Notes: generated from the sequence alone by a model not told the origin. A DNA stretch of 64,000 nt from Parascedosporium putredinis (GCA_949357655.1 CASHTG010000018.1:1116001-1180000), one strand, 5' to 3'. Positions 12,925 through 26,383 are shown, counted from the first letter of the stretch. Translations and numbers: made by a program.

Positions 12925-14773
12925 GGTGTGTGGTGGTGTGCGTGGTTTATGGTGTGGGAGCCAGAATCAGGGAGGGCGTGCGCAAGGACGTTGCGATCAA
13001 CCCCATCCACCGCAGTTGATCAAGAGCAAGTGATAGGAAGGTCGTGAGCGACCAGGAGTGCGAGTGTATTTCGGAAAGAAAAAGAAGAAATAAAATAAAA
13101 TAAAACAAAAAGGAAGTGACGGGGGTTGTTTCCTGCATTGCAATACACTCGGTTACACTTGAACCTACGTGTGTGCCAGAGCGGTGTCCCATTATGGTGT
13201 GGTGGGGGTGGATGGGGGCGTGTTGCTAAAAGTCGAAGAAGCACGAACGGGAAGAAGAATAAGACTCTGCACGCGGGTACCGCAAATTTTGCAAGGGAGT
13301 CAAGCAGGATTCAGAAAGAAATTTGATTTACCTCAGTAATGAGAGATTGATTGGAGACCGAGTGGAATGGAAATCTATCTGACGTCTGCATTGCTCCACT
13401 CGGTTGGGGCTTTGATCGGCCTCGGAATGTTGGAATCAAGAGCAAGCGGGTGATCCGTTTCCTGCGAGCTGATAGAGACAAGTTGGAAGACTGTCAACAA
13501 GGACCCTAACGCCTTTGCTGCCTACTCCTCCCGACTTCATGCTTCGATGTTCATTAACCTAGCCTTGGCCTTGATCTAATCTGCGCCGCGCTCGGCCTGA
13601 ACCGACCTCCAACGAAGCCCAAAGTCATCCAATTCTCAGTTTCTCAAGGATGATCGTGTTAGCGTCCGCCCCTCCGCCCCTGTGGCTTCTTCGCGGTTCA
13701 TTTCTGTACCGAGTTATAAAGTTAGCTCTAGAAAGCTTTTTGGCAAACCAACTATCTTGTTTCCAGCTATCCTCACACCAGGGAGGGCTGTAAACCAGAC
13801 ATCTTTCCGTGGAGCCAACGGCCGCTTTTGATCATATGCCCGCCCGTTGGTGGTGGCAAAATCGAACCCCTCGGTGTCGACGACCAGGTGATGAGGAATG
13901 ACGGCAGTATCCATCCAAGCGTTGTGTGCCTCCGGTATCTTTTGTTGATATGAACCTACAGGAGTTGGAGCGGGCCGTGTGTCGATGGCACCTCTATCCA
14001 TGCATGCAGTCCTGGGGGATGGGGGCAGCGGGATGTCGACATGTCGACATTCAAAGCGTCCTTGGTGGACTCATTGTGAATTCAATGCAGCCTTCAGCCT
14101 GGGGTCTGAAGAGGGTCTAGATGTACATGTGTGGGTAATGGGGGCGGGGAAGTCGGTGTCTGGGAACTAATACGAATGATCTAGTGGTGTAAGACATGTA
14201 GTTAAAGGTAGAGTGCGCGGGGGATGTGTATGGCACTGCGATCATGCTAGACTAGGGGAGGGGGCGATCTCCGCCTGTCCGTAGCCGGCTGCGAGGTGAC
14301 CAAGGATGGCAGGTACTGGGCGACTGCGAAATTAGGCAAGAGAGATCCCGGTCCACAGGCCCAGTGTTTCCGAGCCCTTGGCTATCTCCCCCCGCGCTTC
14401 CTTGCTCCTAGTGACGATAGTAGAGTTTGGAATGCGCGCTCGGAGGATAGCAAAGCCGTCCTATTGCCAAAGCCCTCAATGTGAGCCGAGATCTGGTACA
14501 CATGTTAAAGATAGGCCCTTGTGTCGCTGCTATCTCTTCACTCTCATGCCTGGGCTCTGGGTTAGAGAGTAGAGAGAAAAAGGCAGAGAGGCCTGATCAA
14601 TGTGCGACGAATAGCCTTCTGCCGAGAGGGTCGTCTCCGGGAGAAGCGCCGGTTTCCGACGATCATGTCACCAGCAAGTCTCCTTGAACAACCGGAGTGA
14701 TGAAGGTGGACATGACCCCTCCCAATACTCGAAAGTAGGACGTAAAGCCGGTGTGCTAGGGAACGTTTCATAG

Positions 14774-14775
<2 letters not shown>

Positions 14776-14812
<37 letters not shown>
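14776..14812. repeat. (GA)n dinucleotide microsatellite
   Basis: About 18 perfect AG/GA units. Read on the minus strand it produces a Ser-Leu run inside a 167-codon frame, which is one reason I do not accept that frame as a gene. Confidence 0.95.
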
Positions 14813-14814
<2 letters not shown>

Positions 14815-16292
14815 TTGGGTCATCTCGGGAAAACAAGGGGCTCCTGAACGCGAGGATAACCATGCATTGGACTTGCTTGAATTGGGGGTGCCCGGGGGAG
14901 CAAGCCGTTCGAGGAACACATCACCGCATTGGGTTTGATTGCGTTCATCGGCAAATCCCACACGCTCCGCACCTTTCTTAGGGTGCGTATCATAGCTTGG
15001 GTACCTTTTCCGACGACGGGCGAAGGTGATCTTCTGGGTATTGGAAGGGGATAACAAGCGTGAGCTCATTACGTACCCAAGAGCGTCATTGACGATGAGA
15101 GGGCCCGGACAACGTGGGGCATCTCTCGAGAATGGTATACTTCCAGCTTCACTTGGAGGTCCCAGTGGCACGAAATAGTATCCTTCAGATGCACACAGAA
15201 GCCAACATCATCGGTGCGAAGCAGGCCCTAGCCCTGCCAATTTCCAGGCCCTCGAAGTGGCTTCGCTTCCTTGTTCGTCCATCCTAGTACGAGTCACGCA
15301 CGCATGCGGGCACGCATGTGTAGTACTTGTACATGTGCCAACGACCCGACGGACTGGATGGATGAAACTGTGACGAGTGCGCCCATCAACCAGTAAAAGA
15401 ATCGTAGATCAGCCGAAGAGTGATCCTACTAACCCGAACACGGTCGTGCGGCCAGCTTGTGACAATCCGAATCATGCGCAGCTGGTGCTTTGCCCTTGCC
15501 TCCCTGTTCTACACTGATACAGCACTGACCGGGGCGCGCAGCCGGCTGGCGGGAACTTCCATTTTTCCGTTTCCTGTCGTTTTTCCTTTTCTTGTTCTTT
15601 GAACCTTGTCCCCTTTCCATTTTCTTTTTTTTCTTTCTTTACTTTCCCTCCCACTTTTGTTCCGTCGCAGATGGCACGAACACTGGGTTAGGAGGCCGGA
15701 CGATAGTTGTTGCATCGGCCCCATGCTGTGTTGCGAGATACTACCTTTTGGTTCTGCAGGGAGCCCAACAACGTGGACCTAGCCCTTCAAGTGGCCTTTG
15801 AGCTCTTCATTCGAGGAGTTGCTTCCCGACCCGCGGCCACAGCGTCACCCAACTCAGAATGCACAGCGCAAGTAATTCTCAATAGACATTGTTGGTTGGG
15901 GCCGGGCGAGGTGTAATGGGCAAAAACCCGCCTCGATGGAGACGCCTTGCCGTTTCGTTTTCGCAAGACAGATCCACTCGACCCCCAGTTTCGTGATGAG
16001 TAGGTGCATGGGCTGTGGTTGAGTTGGCGTTGCCGAGCGGTAACGCGACCTATGAGAACCAAGCCAGAAGGCGGCAGCACGGCGGGAAATATGGGTGGCT
16101 CCAGGTTTCGCGTAAAATCGTGGATCCCACCCCCAATCCCCACTCCTGCACACCCCGAAGGACAGGGAATTGGGGCTGCTCGGTCGGATAAGAGTTGAAG
16201 TGTTAAGCGAGCTTTGCGCGGCGCCGAAGAGAGAATTTCAGAGATCAAGAGGTTTGTACGGGCAAGTTGGATCAGTTGGGCTGGTTGGCCCG

Positions 16293-16328
16293 GTTGGACC
16301 AGTTGGACCAGTTGGACCAGTTGGACCT
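16293..16328. repeat. 9-bp tandem repeat, four units of GTTGGACCA
   Basis: Three exact GTTGGACCA units followed by GTTGGACCT, with degenerate related units just upstream (16265-16292). Because the unit is a multiple of three, every frame through it is open; the plus strand reads as collagen-like Gly-Pro-Val repeats. I see no gene around it. Confidence 0.9.
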
Positions 16329-19300
16329 GCTTGTTGCGCTCTTCGCGTGCAACGGTTCGGTCATCATGGACGATCCTGCCTCCTGCAACTGCGAGGTTTT
16401 TCCGGGTCTCATCCTCCGATAGGTCCAAGCCAAAAATGCAGGCGCAGGGGAGCATTGGACCAACACTCAATTCAGGCGAGATTGTGGGAGCCAAGCTGAG
16501 CCCAGGCAGTCCAATGGTTGCTGCGTCCCGAATCCCCTGTGCGATCATCTAATATCCTGTGCTTCTGTGCCTGGCTTCTGTCCCTCACCCCAGCTCAACC
16601 AATGCAACCAACCGTATCGAAAAGACGCAATGACGAAATATAGACGAGGAGGGAGCCAGCCCAAGACCGTAATCCATCTCTCATTTACACAGATATCCAG
16701 AGATCCCACAATCCATTTGAGGACTCAAAAGGGCCTTACGAGGGAGTCGCAAATAGAAAGCAGCAAAGAGAGCAGCTGTCTCTGACCAACAGGACTCACA
16801 TCATTTGAGAACCCATGATCCTGGCCCTGGTGCAATATCGACTTCCGCCCTGCACCTTTTCGGCACAAGCAAGAAGAGTCGTGTCGTTTCAACCTTTGCA
16901 CAAACACACTAGTGAATTGTTTGTGCCGATGCACCTGGCTCGGCTTCGTTCGGGAGCTCCAGGCCGTACCAGGAAGAAGCGCAACCAACATGAACACATG
17001 AACATTCAACTAGTGGTTGAGGGTTGGCCATGAGCCAAGTGACGTCTCGGGGTCACACCTCTTCCCCAGGGGATGTGATTTCCCATCACTCGTCTCGTTT
17101 AAAAAGAAAGAAACATAGAAAAAAGGTACTAGTTGGCCAGCTTGGGATCCTCACCCGTCGCCCCTGAGAAGGCCCAACGACGTTGGGCTTTCAGCTTGAC
17201 CTTGGACAAAAGGTCATGCTGCTTCTTGAATTTTTCAATCTCCCCTTTTTCAACTTCAACCTTTGGGATTATTCGCCTATTCCCCCTCCCACCTTCCTAA
17301 CTCCACCACCTCTCCTTCATGCGGCCGTTTATGTGGCCGTCTATATCGCCGGTTCCAACTCTCAACCAACAACTCCTTTGCCGGTTCTAGATTCCCATTC
17401 GTCTATACTTGACCTCTCGCGATAGAATCTTTACCGTTAATCGCGTCCATGAAATAACTTCAACGCTGGCTCTACTATTCTTTCAGGTCTAATTGTAGCT
17501 CCTCGGGTTTGTTTCATCCACTATGTTCAGACCATTCGAGCTATTCCGGCAATACGAACCATCCACTTTCAGCCCAACCGTTGGACGGGCATGTATACCA
17601 TAGTACGGACTAGCTTATCTAGCTTTTAACACCAGGCGGCCTCGCCTCGATCTGAGTGTATCAACTGGACGAGAATGGTAGAATGAAATTAATTTCACAT
17701 AGTTTGATGAGGAAAAGTGCGGTTCGTCTAATTTACCCACAAGTGGTCTCCTTCATATCCTAGCAGTGAGAAGAGATGGTGATGTTGTTCTGCTTCACAT
17801 CGCTCGACAATGTCAGAATTCGCACTCGCATTGAGAAAATGGCAGCAACCCCGGTAGGTCTTGATCCACGCCCCCTCAAGGGAGTGCGCTTCCAGGGATC
17901 CATGGCACATCGTGTCAGCATCCTTGACTTCCATACCGAGGTAACCTGCGAAGATTTAACATAATAGAGGCCCCGAGGGGCGTATATCTGTTGGGTAAGT
18001 TGTGAGTCGCTCACAACGGGAGAGAGAACTGGGGGTGATACCTCGAGTTTCCTAAAAGGAGGTGAGGGAACACCCGCTTGGGCTCTGCCAGGTTCTTATT
18101 CAACCTAATACCAGGCGGCCCAACGGTGTCACGGCTGGGACGGGCCTAGGTATAGGCGTTGATGCTTGCCACTAAATTTGCATTGCCTTCCTTTCATCGA
18201 GCCTCACCTCGAGACATCGAGGTAACCAGTCGGCTAGAGCCCCAGGGTCGGTGCGACGTCAACTCCAGTTGTGCACCCCTTGGACTTTTGTCCCTCCTTT
18301 TGTTTTTGTTTTTCCTTCCATTTTGTTTCTGCTTCAGGTACTAGTCCTCCGGTTACAATACCAATACATGCCGGGCTGTATCGGTGGGCGGGACCAAAAG
18401 ATGTACTATCCATTAACACACACCTAGACGGGACTCAATGCGTGCGCGCGAGCCGCATCCAGAAAGCTGGAGATGGTCGCTGCATTTGGCAGAGTCCTGC
18501 TTTCCCGCACCTTTATTAAAGTGACAGTATCGCTAGTATTGCAACGCTACGCACCCACGAGGGATGCGGTTGCGATTGCCAGGGCCAATCAAAATGGGAG
18601 GGTCGGCTTTAAGCGCCGGGGCGCGTACAAACCTCTCGTCAGCTTGTCGGCCCGGAGCCTCAACCACGGACGCAGCTCCCAACTCTCGGTGACAAAGGCG
18701 GACGCATCAGATGATGCAAATATCCATACGCCTTCACGTTATATTTGATGGGAATAATATATTATCATTTTATCGAGTCATATCCGGCCTCGCGTAGTCT
18801 GTACAGCCAAGCTTCCCGGCACAAGGGGCAAGAAACCCTCGAGCCTACCCTCTTCTATCGAACCTTTTCACACGAAATTCGGGGTGATATTGGATTCCAA
18901 GAGAGATTAGCACCCACACGGATCGGTGCAACTGCATGTCGGACAAGTGTGCAGAAAACTTATCACCAACAAGTCTTAGCAAATGGCCAGTTTCACCCGT
19001 GGCACACAACTTGGTTTCCTGCCCACCATTACCATGAGCAGCACCACGGCCACCCCTAGCCATTCCCATCCCCTCGCAAGACACTTGACGGCTTCAATAG
19101 CATTGGCATAACCTTCCTCCAGCTTGATCGCTTTGACCCTCCCGCCCGGACCTTACCACAAGCTCCGTAAGTGAGGGGATTAGTAGTCCGGTTTTCACAT
19201 AGACTGCTGCCTATAAAGCCGGCCGACACAACGAGGGGGAGAAAGTGCGTTTCATGGCACGCATGCATATGTGACGGGTGCACTTTGTTTGTCGTCTCAT

Positions 19301-21980
19301 AGCCAGATTCGCGACTGGGTGATGACATGAATGATTTCCTGCCTCTTACTCGAGCCGTGATTGCGGGCTGGCATGTTTACATGAAGTGCTGGGCGCGAGG
19401 GAGTCTCGGGTGTTCGAATATGTGCTAGCGGACTTTCCTAAGAGGTTATGTGCTTTCGAGATGCCCAGGTCCAGATCTGCTCGACGTGTACGCCCAGCGC
19501 GGATGAGCCGCTGCCCCTTGCCCTTCTGCGCGCCACTAGGGAACTACCAAGTAAAAGGTGGGCTACAGCTCTCATGGACGCTCCTTGCGATAGCCAGGAA
19601 ACCTTTTGCTGATAATCTTCGACATAACTAAGGGCTAGGCTTCTCGCAAACGCAGCCTGTTGCCACCGAAGGCATTGTCGTGTCGTCTAGCGAAAACCGA
19701 AAGTTCCCTGGGCGTACGCCCTTCCCAATGTCCTGGAGATACTTGGTGCTCAAGTAGAGCTAATGATCAGCAAGTGTAGGTTCACGCTTGAGTACCGAGT
19801 ATCCCCAGGATATCGGGAAGAGCATCATACATGGAAAGGGACTTTTTATTGTGTTTCCCTTTATATGTGCGTCTCAGCGGCCCCTCCGCTCATGCGACTC
19901 ACATCCCGATCCCCGGCTAGGTCTGTTCACGACTAGGCAAAGCACACTCGTAGTGACACGAACGGACGATGGCAGCGGGCGCCGAATCAAAACACCCTCT
20001 AGTCGGGCAAGAAGGACGGGCTAAGACAATGATCAAGAGGTCAGCATACATTTTCTTCCAGCTACGTTCGGGATTGTCAAGGGGATATGGAAACCAACCC
20101 ACAGGCAAAGGGAGGCCAGTGGCTAAATCGATGAGTTTAAGCATCATCTTGGCTTGGGAACCCTTTTCTTTCCCCGCTTCTTTTATTCTCCATTCACTAA
20201 CATTCGGGTCTTAGATATTTGTGACTACCGAAAAGTCGCAACTCCCCAGCTTCCTCGAGATCTGGGGAGATGAATGATTGGAGGAAGTGTTAGAAAACCC
20301 TGCGAAAAGCGAAGCGGCTAGTCTCGGATGCGTTGAAGATGGAAAGCACCATATTCTCCAGCATCGAACGATTTTATCATACGAAGAAAGTCGGATGCGC
20401 TGACCTCTGAGAAGCGCAACCCGCCCCACCCCGGATTTTCTGCCCTACAATTCCCGTCATAAGTTGCATCCTTGCATCTAGGTTGATTGATAGAGGTATG
20501 GACTCGGGCATCTGTGGGGAAGGAGGGTTGCGTGTTTCTATTCTCGATCCCGGGAATTCCCATATCGCCCCAGCTGATGGCCAATGGGCAGGCGCCGCGG
20601 TTCAGGGTCACGAACTGGTCCGGGCCAGCAGAGGTTCCGATGGTAGCTTAAAGTCGGAATGTGCCTGACAGAAGGCATTCTGGATCCACCGACTAGCTTC
20701 CGCCGCCATCCCGATGCCGCGGGACGACCCAGCTGATTTTTTGCCCATCATCACACCTGAGCCCAGTCCCCGGATTCTCGCGAAGCATCACTCTACTTGT
20801 GGCTGAATATCCTTTCGCATTTCTCTTTTTCCCACCACAGGCTCACAAGTTTGCTCCCCAGGAATGCTCGAGCAATCGGTCATATCTGCCAAGCCTAATG
20901 ACTCTGGATAATCAGCGATCGGAGTCAGGTGAAAGTGCCAAGAAGAATGTTGCAGTTTGTTGAGTCGGGCTTGGGCGATCAAAAGCAACAAGAAAATTAA
21001 AAGAACGAGGCTAGGAGATAAGAAAACTTGGGTGTCAAAACAATGACCAAACGGACCTCACGATGGCCAAGAGCCATGTGTCTCATGATATCCTGCGCGA
21101 GGATGACTTGAGGGTCCTTTCGTTCTTTTTTCTGCCCCCTCTCTTTTTTCTCTTTCTGGTGGTGACTAGTCGAGGTTGTTATCGTTTCCGAATCATCGAC
21201 AAAACCTCAGCTGGATGCCGCTTGTTGGCCAAATCCCGCGAACATTTCAAAGCACAGGCCAGGGTCAGGGTTGAAGAAGGTTCGGTGGAGACAGCCCTGG
21301 GCACGAGTTGTGCAACCCCATACGTGCGGATGTGCGGGGAAAGTCAACCGAGGCGAGCACGCTGGAGCGAGAAGGCAGGCGAGGAGGGGAGGGGCAGCAT
21401 ACCCATGTTGCTGGTCTGATCGTGTCGGGCAGGGGTCCTTGGGAAAATTCCATCATTGCTCATTCTTCAGTCATTTGCTAATAGAAAAGCAATTATGGGG
21501 TGAAACCCGGGCCTAGGCAAAAGCGGCACAACCACGATCCGGGACTTTCCTGGAGGCGGCTTGCCCATAGCCCAGTCAGCAGGGGAGTGGCGCGGCCACC
21601 AAGCAGCGCGCCAGTCACAGTGGAGAGCAACCAGCGTGGAGTGATGCGTGGACGGAGAAGCGTGTAGAGGCCAGGGCTCAGAGGTTGTGCAATTCGCTTT
21701 ACACATACTTTGGTGGCCCGCCCCTTCCTCTCATGGGCGAAGGGGGATTAACGCGTGGAGGTACCTCTCGTGAAAACCAAGTGCGGGAAGTTACAGGGCG
21801 AAGAGAGCACACACACAAACACACCCTCACACACGCCCCCTTCCTCTTCTTCCACCATAGCCCTGTACCAGTGGGCGAGGAGCTGATCTGAGTCCAAGTC
21901 GAAGCGAAGATGGATGGGGGTTTGACGAGCAACCGCAAGGACGCTGGTCCAGTGGACTGGCGCCGGCCCATCTTGAAAAG

Positions 21981-22232
21981 CATAAAATGGCCGGCATGCC
22001 CTTCCCCTTCCTCATACCTTCCCTTCTCTCCTCTCTCCATCATCATCAACACTTTCAAGTATTCTCTTCCAGACTCTTCGCCTTACAAATCTTCTGCTCT
22101 CGCCCGATTTACTCCATATCCGGCCTTTGAACCCAATATTTTCAGCAACGAAACCGCCGCCTTTGCCCGACAGACAAAGCACTATCCCCTACTTACACGT
22201 TTCTTCGGACAAACGTATCATCATCCTTCGCC
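21981..22232 (+). promoter_or_regulatory. TATA-like box and CT-rich leader of the 84-residue protein gene
   Basis: A TATA-like element (cataaaatgg, 21981-21990) is followed by a strongly pyrimidine-rich stretch (about 21998-22110, with ccttcccc, cttctctcctctctcc and catcatcatc) and then the start codon at 22233 in the favourable context cgccATG. This is the usual layout of a highly expressed ascomycete gene, with transcription expected to begin within the CT tract. The transcription start itself is inferred. Confidence 0.55.
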
Positions 22233-22487
22233 ATGTCTTCTTCTGAGCAGAACTTGAGCTCCATCCGCCGCCAGGAGATGCCCTCTTTCTTCCTCCCCTT
22301 GGCACCTGCCACCTCGGGTGCCAGGAGGCCATCTGATCCCGCTCCTGCGCCGCTTGTCCGCCGTTCGTCGAGCCTCAGCAGCGATGCCAGCACACCCTCG
22401 TACAAGATCTTGAAGCTCGCCCCAGTCCACCTCGGCGAGCACACTGATGAGCACAAGGAGGACTGGCACGAGATTGCCGTCGAGTAA
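22233..22487 (+). CDS. Small conserved fungal protein of unknown function (84 aa)
   Basis: A single-exon frame of 84 residues starting MSSSEQNLSSIRRQEMPSFF and ending in an acidic, His-rich tail (HLGEHTDEHKEDWHEIAVE). The middle is Pro/Ser-rich with a basic-serine patch (LVRRSSSLSS) that would suit phosphorylation. There is no signal peptide, membrane segment or known catalytic motif. I accept it as real because of its start context, the TATA/CT-rich promoter, a clear stop followed by an AT-rich 3' region, and because the pattern matches small uncharacterised proteins I associate with Sordariomycetes (from memory, not searched). It stands alone, 17 kb from RPB1 and 6 kb from the next gene. 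No function is assigned. Confidence 0.8.
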   Translation: MSSSEQNLSSIRRQEMPSFFLPLAPATSGARRPSDPAPAPLVRRSSSLSSDASTPSYKILKLAPVHLGEHTDEHKEDWHEIAVE

Positions 22488-25400
22488 TTTCGACGAGAAA
22501 CGAAAACCCTCAGGTGGAAAACCTGATATATAACATTATGACGACGAGACGACTAGTTTTCCTCTTCTTATTCTAGCGACCTGATTCATGCCCCTTGTCG
22601 AATATTTTTCGAAACAAAAGCAAAAGCAAAATAAATAGCCTTCACGTTTCTCTTCCATTCAAGTAAATTGATTATCTTGTTCTTGAAAAAAAAGTTGTTC
22701 CCTAAAATCTTGCAATATCGTCTTAGCCCTCTCGACGCATCCATGTCTTGGGCGTCTGAGCAGTCCGCTGTTTTTTTTTTTTTTCTTCCAATAGTTTTTG
22801 GTGGGTCTCCCACATGCTTCATGGTAGGGAGAGAAGGGGCGTGTCTTGTCTTTTCCTTCTCCCTGCCCCCTCTCACAACATTCCACTTGTGTTTTTTTCT
22901 CCAGCATGTGGGTAGAGGAACCAATGGAACTGGGGTTTACATGGCGCGCGGGGGCAATGGCGGATTTTTCCCTTTTTTCTTCTTCTTTATTTTCCCCGCT
23001 AGAGCAGTGGGTGCAATATCGGCGAAATCATGAGGAGGGGTGTGTGGGAGGCTGCCCCGTCTAGGCTTAAGGGGTTATGTCTGGCACTGAGCTAAGGTGC
23101 GTGGGATGTGCTGCGTTCAAATTGTCCCAATTCCCTTATTACTAGTCCATGAAATACAAACCTGATGCTTTCCAGTCCACCTTTTAACTTATTCCCGAGA
23201 GAACCGGACTTTACAAGTAGTAGAAAAAGAACGAAAAAAAAAACATTGATGGGCAGCAAGCCCCGGTCTCAAAGCTAAAATTTTTGAGATCGATTGATCA
23301 ATGGAGGGACGTGACGACGTAACAGTGCATGTTTCTGGTGTCGGCTCCCCTGCACTGCTGTGTGTGTTGCCAATTTTGGTCGAGGAAGGTGGGGTGGAAA
23401 CCAATTGAAGGGGAAAAAGACGAGACCAGGAGAGAGAAAGTGCTCATCCTTCGTACATCAGCCCGGGATGGGGAGGGGAGGTGCATCCACGAGCTGCGAG
23501 GTGGGGGACACCAGAGCTTCTGTGGGTCAAACGGCGAGGGTATGACCGCGTGTCTGGATGAGCCGTCTTGGAAGGTGTAGTTGCCTGAGACGGTGGCAGT
23601 GGGATTTTGCATTTTGCATGGCAGACACAGGCGGGATCCACCACTTGGGAAGAGGGAAAGGGGAAGGCGGCGACGATCGCCTGGTCTTGCATCATGTGCG
23701 ACCCTATTGGCACGACTGAGTAGCTTGACGAGTAGCCCTCATGAGGAAAGGGACGCCAGCAGGGTACAGTACGGCCACTCTGCCGGCCGTGGAGCCTCTT
23801 TGAGTAGATCCTCTCCTCTTCGCTCCTTCTCCCGTCTCGGTGGCGAGAAGAGTCCCTGAAGGGTCTTGAGGAAAGAGCGGCTCGAGTAAATTAATCAGCC
23901 GTCACCATGACTCTGCAACGTGGACGAGGTATCTCTCACTAAAAAGAAGAAGAAGAAGAAGAAAAAGGAACGTTGAAACTGGGCGCCCAGGCCAATGCTC
24001 GCCACCTACGTTCTCCTTGCCCCCGGGATGACGATTTTTCACCTTGGTCAGTGTTATTGAACAGAACAGAATTGAGTCTTGCTCCCAGACGTCAGGGGCT
24101 GAATTGCAAATCCCTTTGCGGGGCGGGACTTGCACGATCACCCAACCAAACAGCAATTTGGCTCGGCCCAATTTGGGGCATTGCTGTTCTACTGCCCTTG
24201 TCCATCACCAGGAAGAATTTCGCCGGCGCGGCCTTAACTGCAAAGAGTCTAACCTTGACTTCGGGGAAACTCTTCGGGCTCGCTGAACTCAACGATTGCC
24301 AAGACTGGATAACATGAGACGCAGTTGCGAAGAGATGTCGATCCGTCTCGTCAATCCATGGGGAATTTAGGTGCACATGATGAGTCCCGGGCGTGGACGC
24401 AGGGAGAGTCGAACATAGCACCACATAGCTCCCTTTCTTCCTTTCTAGCCCACTCTCTTGCGTCGTATTATTATAACATTGATCAATCGGACTCGGCGGC
24501 CGACATGACGGAGAGCCCGGGTGAGGGATCAATGGGACTTATCAAGTTTGATGATTATCACCTCGCCACGTGCTCCCTCGTGCTCGTCAAAGTAGGACTT
24601 GTATCTGGCGAATCAATCAGCGATTGACGGCGGCAAGGGAGAGAGCTTTTAGGCCCGGCGCCAAATGATGAGGTTCAAGTGTTGGGAGCAGAGAGTCATT
24701 TGAGATCGAGTTTAGAGTCAGTTGACCACCTTGGCCCTCCAGTGACAGTCGAGAGAGCTTTGCTGGGGAAGCTCGTAGTTTTGGGGCCATGGCGGCACAA
24801 GCTGGAAAATGCTGCCTCGCCAAAAACTAGCTCACGGATGGACGCCTCGGCGAATAAGGTTCGGAGAAAGGAGGGGTGTGGGCGTTGTTTTGATGCTTGT
24901 GCAATTCCCTTGCTCAAGTAGCTCGGCATCTACGGGCGCGCATCTCGAACTTAACGCTGCGCACTTCAACATGACGCCTCAGATGCAGAGCGCTGCATGT
25001 GGCCGGCCATGCGAGCCCGGGCTTGAGCCACGACCCTTTTCCTTTCTCAGATGATTTATGTTACGAGGATGCTGTGAAAGGTGGGCTTCTTTTCCCGCCC
25101 ATTCATGAGCAAGCACACCTCCATCGAGATGGGTTCATTAAGTGCAGATGAGAGGGTTGCGTCCTGAGGGAGAAGGCGGCTCGCACACAGACTCCGAGAC
25201 TCGAGCTTCTCGGGTCCCCCTCGGTTTCTGAAAGGCATTCCAGAAGAAGATATCGATTAATTATAAATGCCGGTTCACCTTCCTCTCCGTCTTCGATGCT
25301 CCTCATTCCGTCCAGAGTGTCGCGTCAGGCCACGCTCTCTTTGTTTCCTTGGGCTACCGTAGCTCATGTGCATTGCAGAGGCGCGGTGACTTGGCAAGCA

Positions 25401-25985
25401 GGGCGGGTCAGGGACGTGGGGATGTACGGCAGCAGCACAGTCTCACCACAGCTCGAATCCTAGAAAGGAGCAAGGCGCCGAAAAAAATTGTTCAATTGTA
25501 TTGCGTGTATCAATGATAAAACATGATGTTTGCACCACATCTGTTGCATGCTGATTACACTAACCCTAGCAAGGTGCCAGCGTGTGGGATGAAAGAAGGG
25601 GCTGGAGTGGGCTGCCGCTGTTTTTGCAGAGGAGGTGGTGGGGGTTCCCTTCCTAGTTGCAAGCGCTCCAGGCTTTTTTGCTAGCCAGCAGTGGCTTCCC
25701 TTCCTTCAAGACCAGGCCAGCCAGCCCCCGCTTGCAGAGGGCGGGCCAGGGCTTCCGGGAAACCGTGCCCGGTGAACGTGAGCACCGATCAGTGGCGCTG
25801 ACAGGCTCGTGGATGGCACAATCTAGCAATCTGGGCAGGGACAGTGGCCCATGCTCAATCGCTAAACACGCTGGCCGACATGCCTACATGTACATTGCCT
25901 TACACCACTTTACTTTGGCGTCCACATCCATGGTCCCAATGCTTCCACCCGCTCCTCGCAGGCGCGGTGCACCACGCCATATTCA

Positions 25986-26035
25986 TCCATCCATCCCCCA
26001 TCAAGGGATCCATGGATCCATGGGTCGATCCATTT
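25986..26035. repeat. Degenerate CCAT/GGATCCATG array
   Basis: Short runs of ccat units followed by ggatccatggatccatgg, which contains overlapping palindromes (GGATCC, CCATGG) and can fold back on itself. Related tetranucleotide-based sequence recurs near 60.7 and 61.2 kb. Confidence 0.7.
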
Positions 26036-26383
26036 GAATGGAGGCTAGGAAGATGGCCACTGCCCACCACACCCTCCCCTCCCCTCCCCCTCCTCGCCTG
26101 CACTCATGTGCCCTATGGCCCTTTCCGCCATGCGAAGAAGGAGAAGGCTCAACTAGATTCGCTCGGGTGAAAGAGCTATCGGCGAGTTCCTAAGCGTTGC
26201 GCATCAGCCGCCCACCCACTGCCTCCGAGCCTCCGAGAAAGAGCGAGTCCGAGAGGCCGCAGATTGCAGATATCAATTGATGAGACATGCGAAACTCCGG
26301 ACGGGCAGCTTACCCACGGATATCTCTTACACAACAGATATTTCACCACACCCAATGATAACCCATCCCCCATCTCCCCCTCC

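Larger units (their letters stand above)
4924..22232. other. Long intergenic stretch without a convincing gene
   Basis: I find no supportable coding gene in these 17.3 kb. Open frames reach about 100-250 codons on both strands, but they overlap one another, carry low-complexity peptides (poly-Ser/Leu from GA or CT runs, GPV repeats) and show no recognisable domain or exon-intron chain. The first kilobase must hold the RPB1 3' UTR. T- and C-rich tracts lie near 5040-5050, 5990-6060, 9190-9350 and 15580-15660. Microsatellites are listed separately. A pyrimidine-rich stretch at 17220-17420 looks like a fungal 5' leader but is followed only by a 26-codon frame (17523-17603). I saw no tRNA, rRNA or transposase-like sequence. 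Confidence 0.6.

Noticed and set aside
13850..13900. tRNA B-box-like ggttcgattttgcc on the minus strand
   Set aside because: The flanking bases do not form the T-stem, and no A-box or acceptor-stem partner is present at the right distance.
14668..15171. 167-codon minus-strand frame
   Set aside because: A large part is a Ser-Leu run encoded by the GA microsatellite; no motif or intron structure.
15787..16552. Open frames of 253 and 112 codons on opposite strands
   Set aside because: Both stay open because of the 9-bp tandem repeat; the peptides are repeat-derived and lack any domain.
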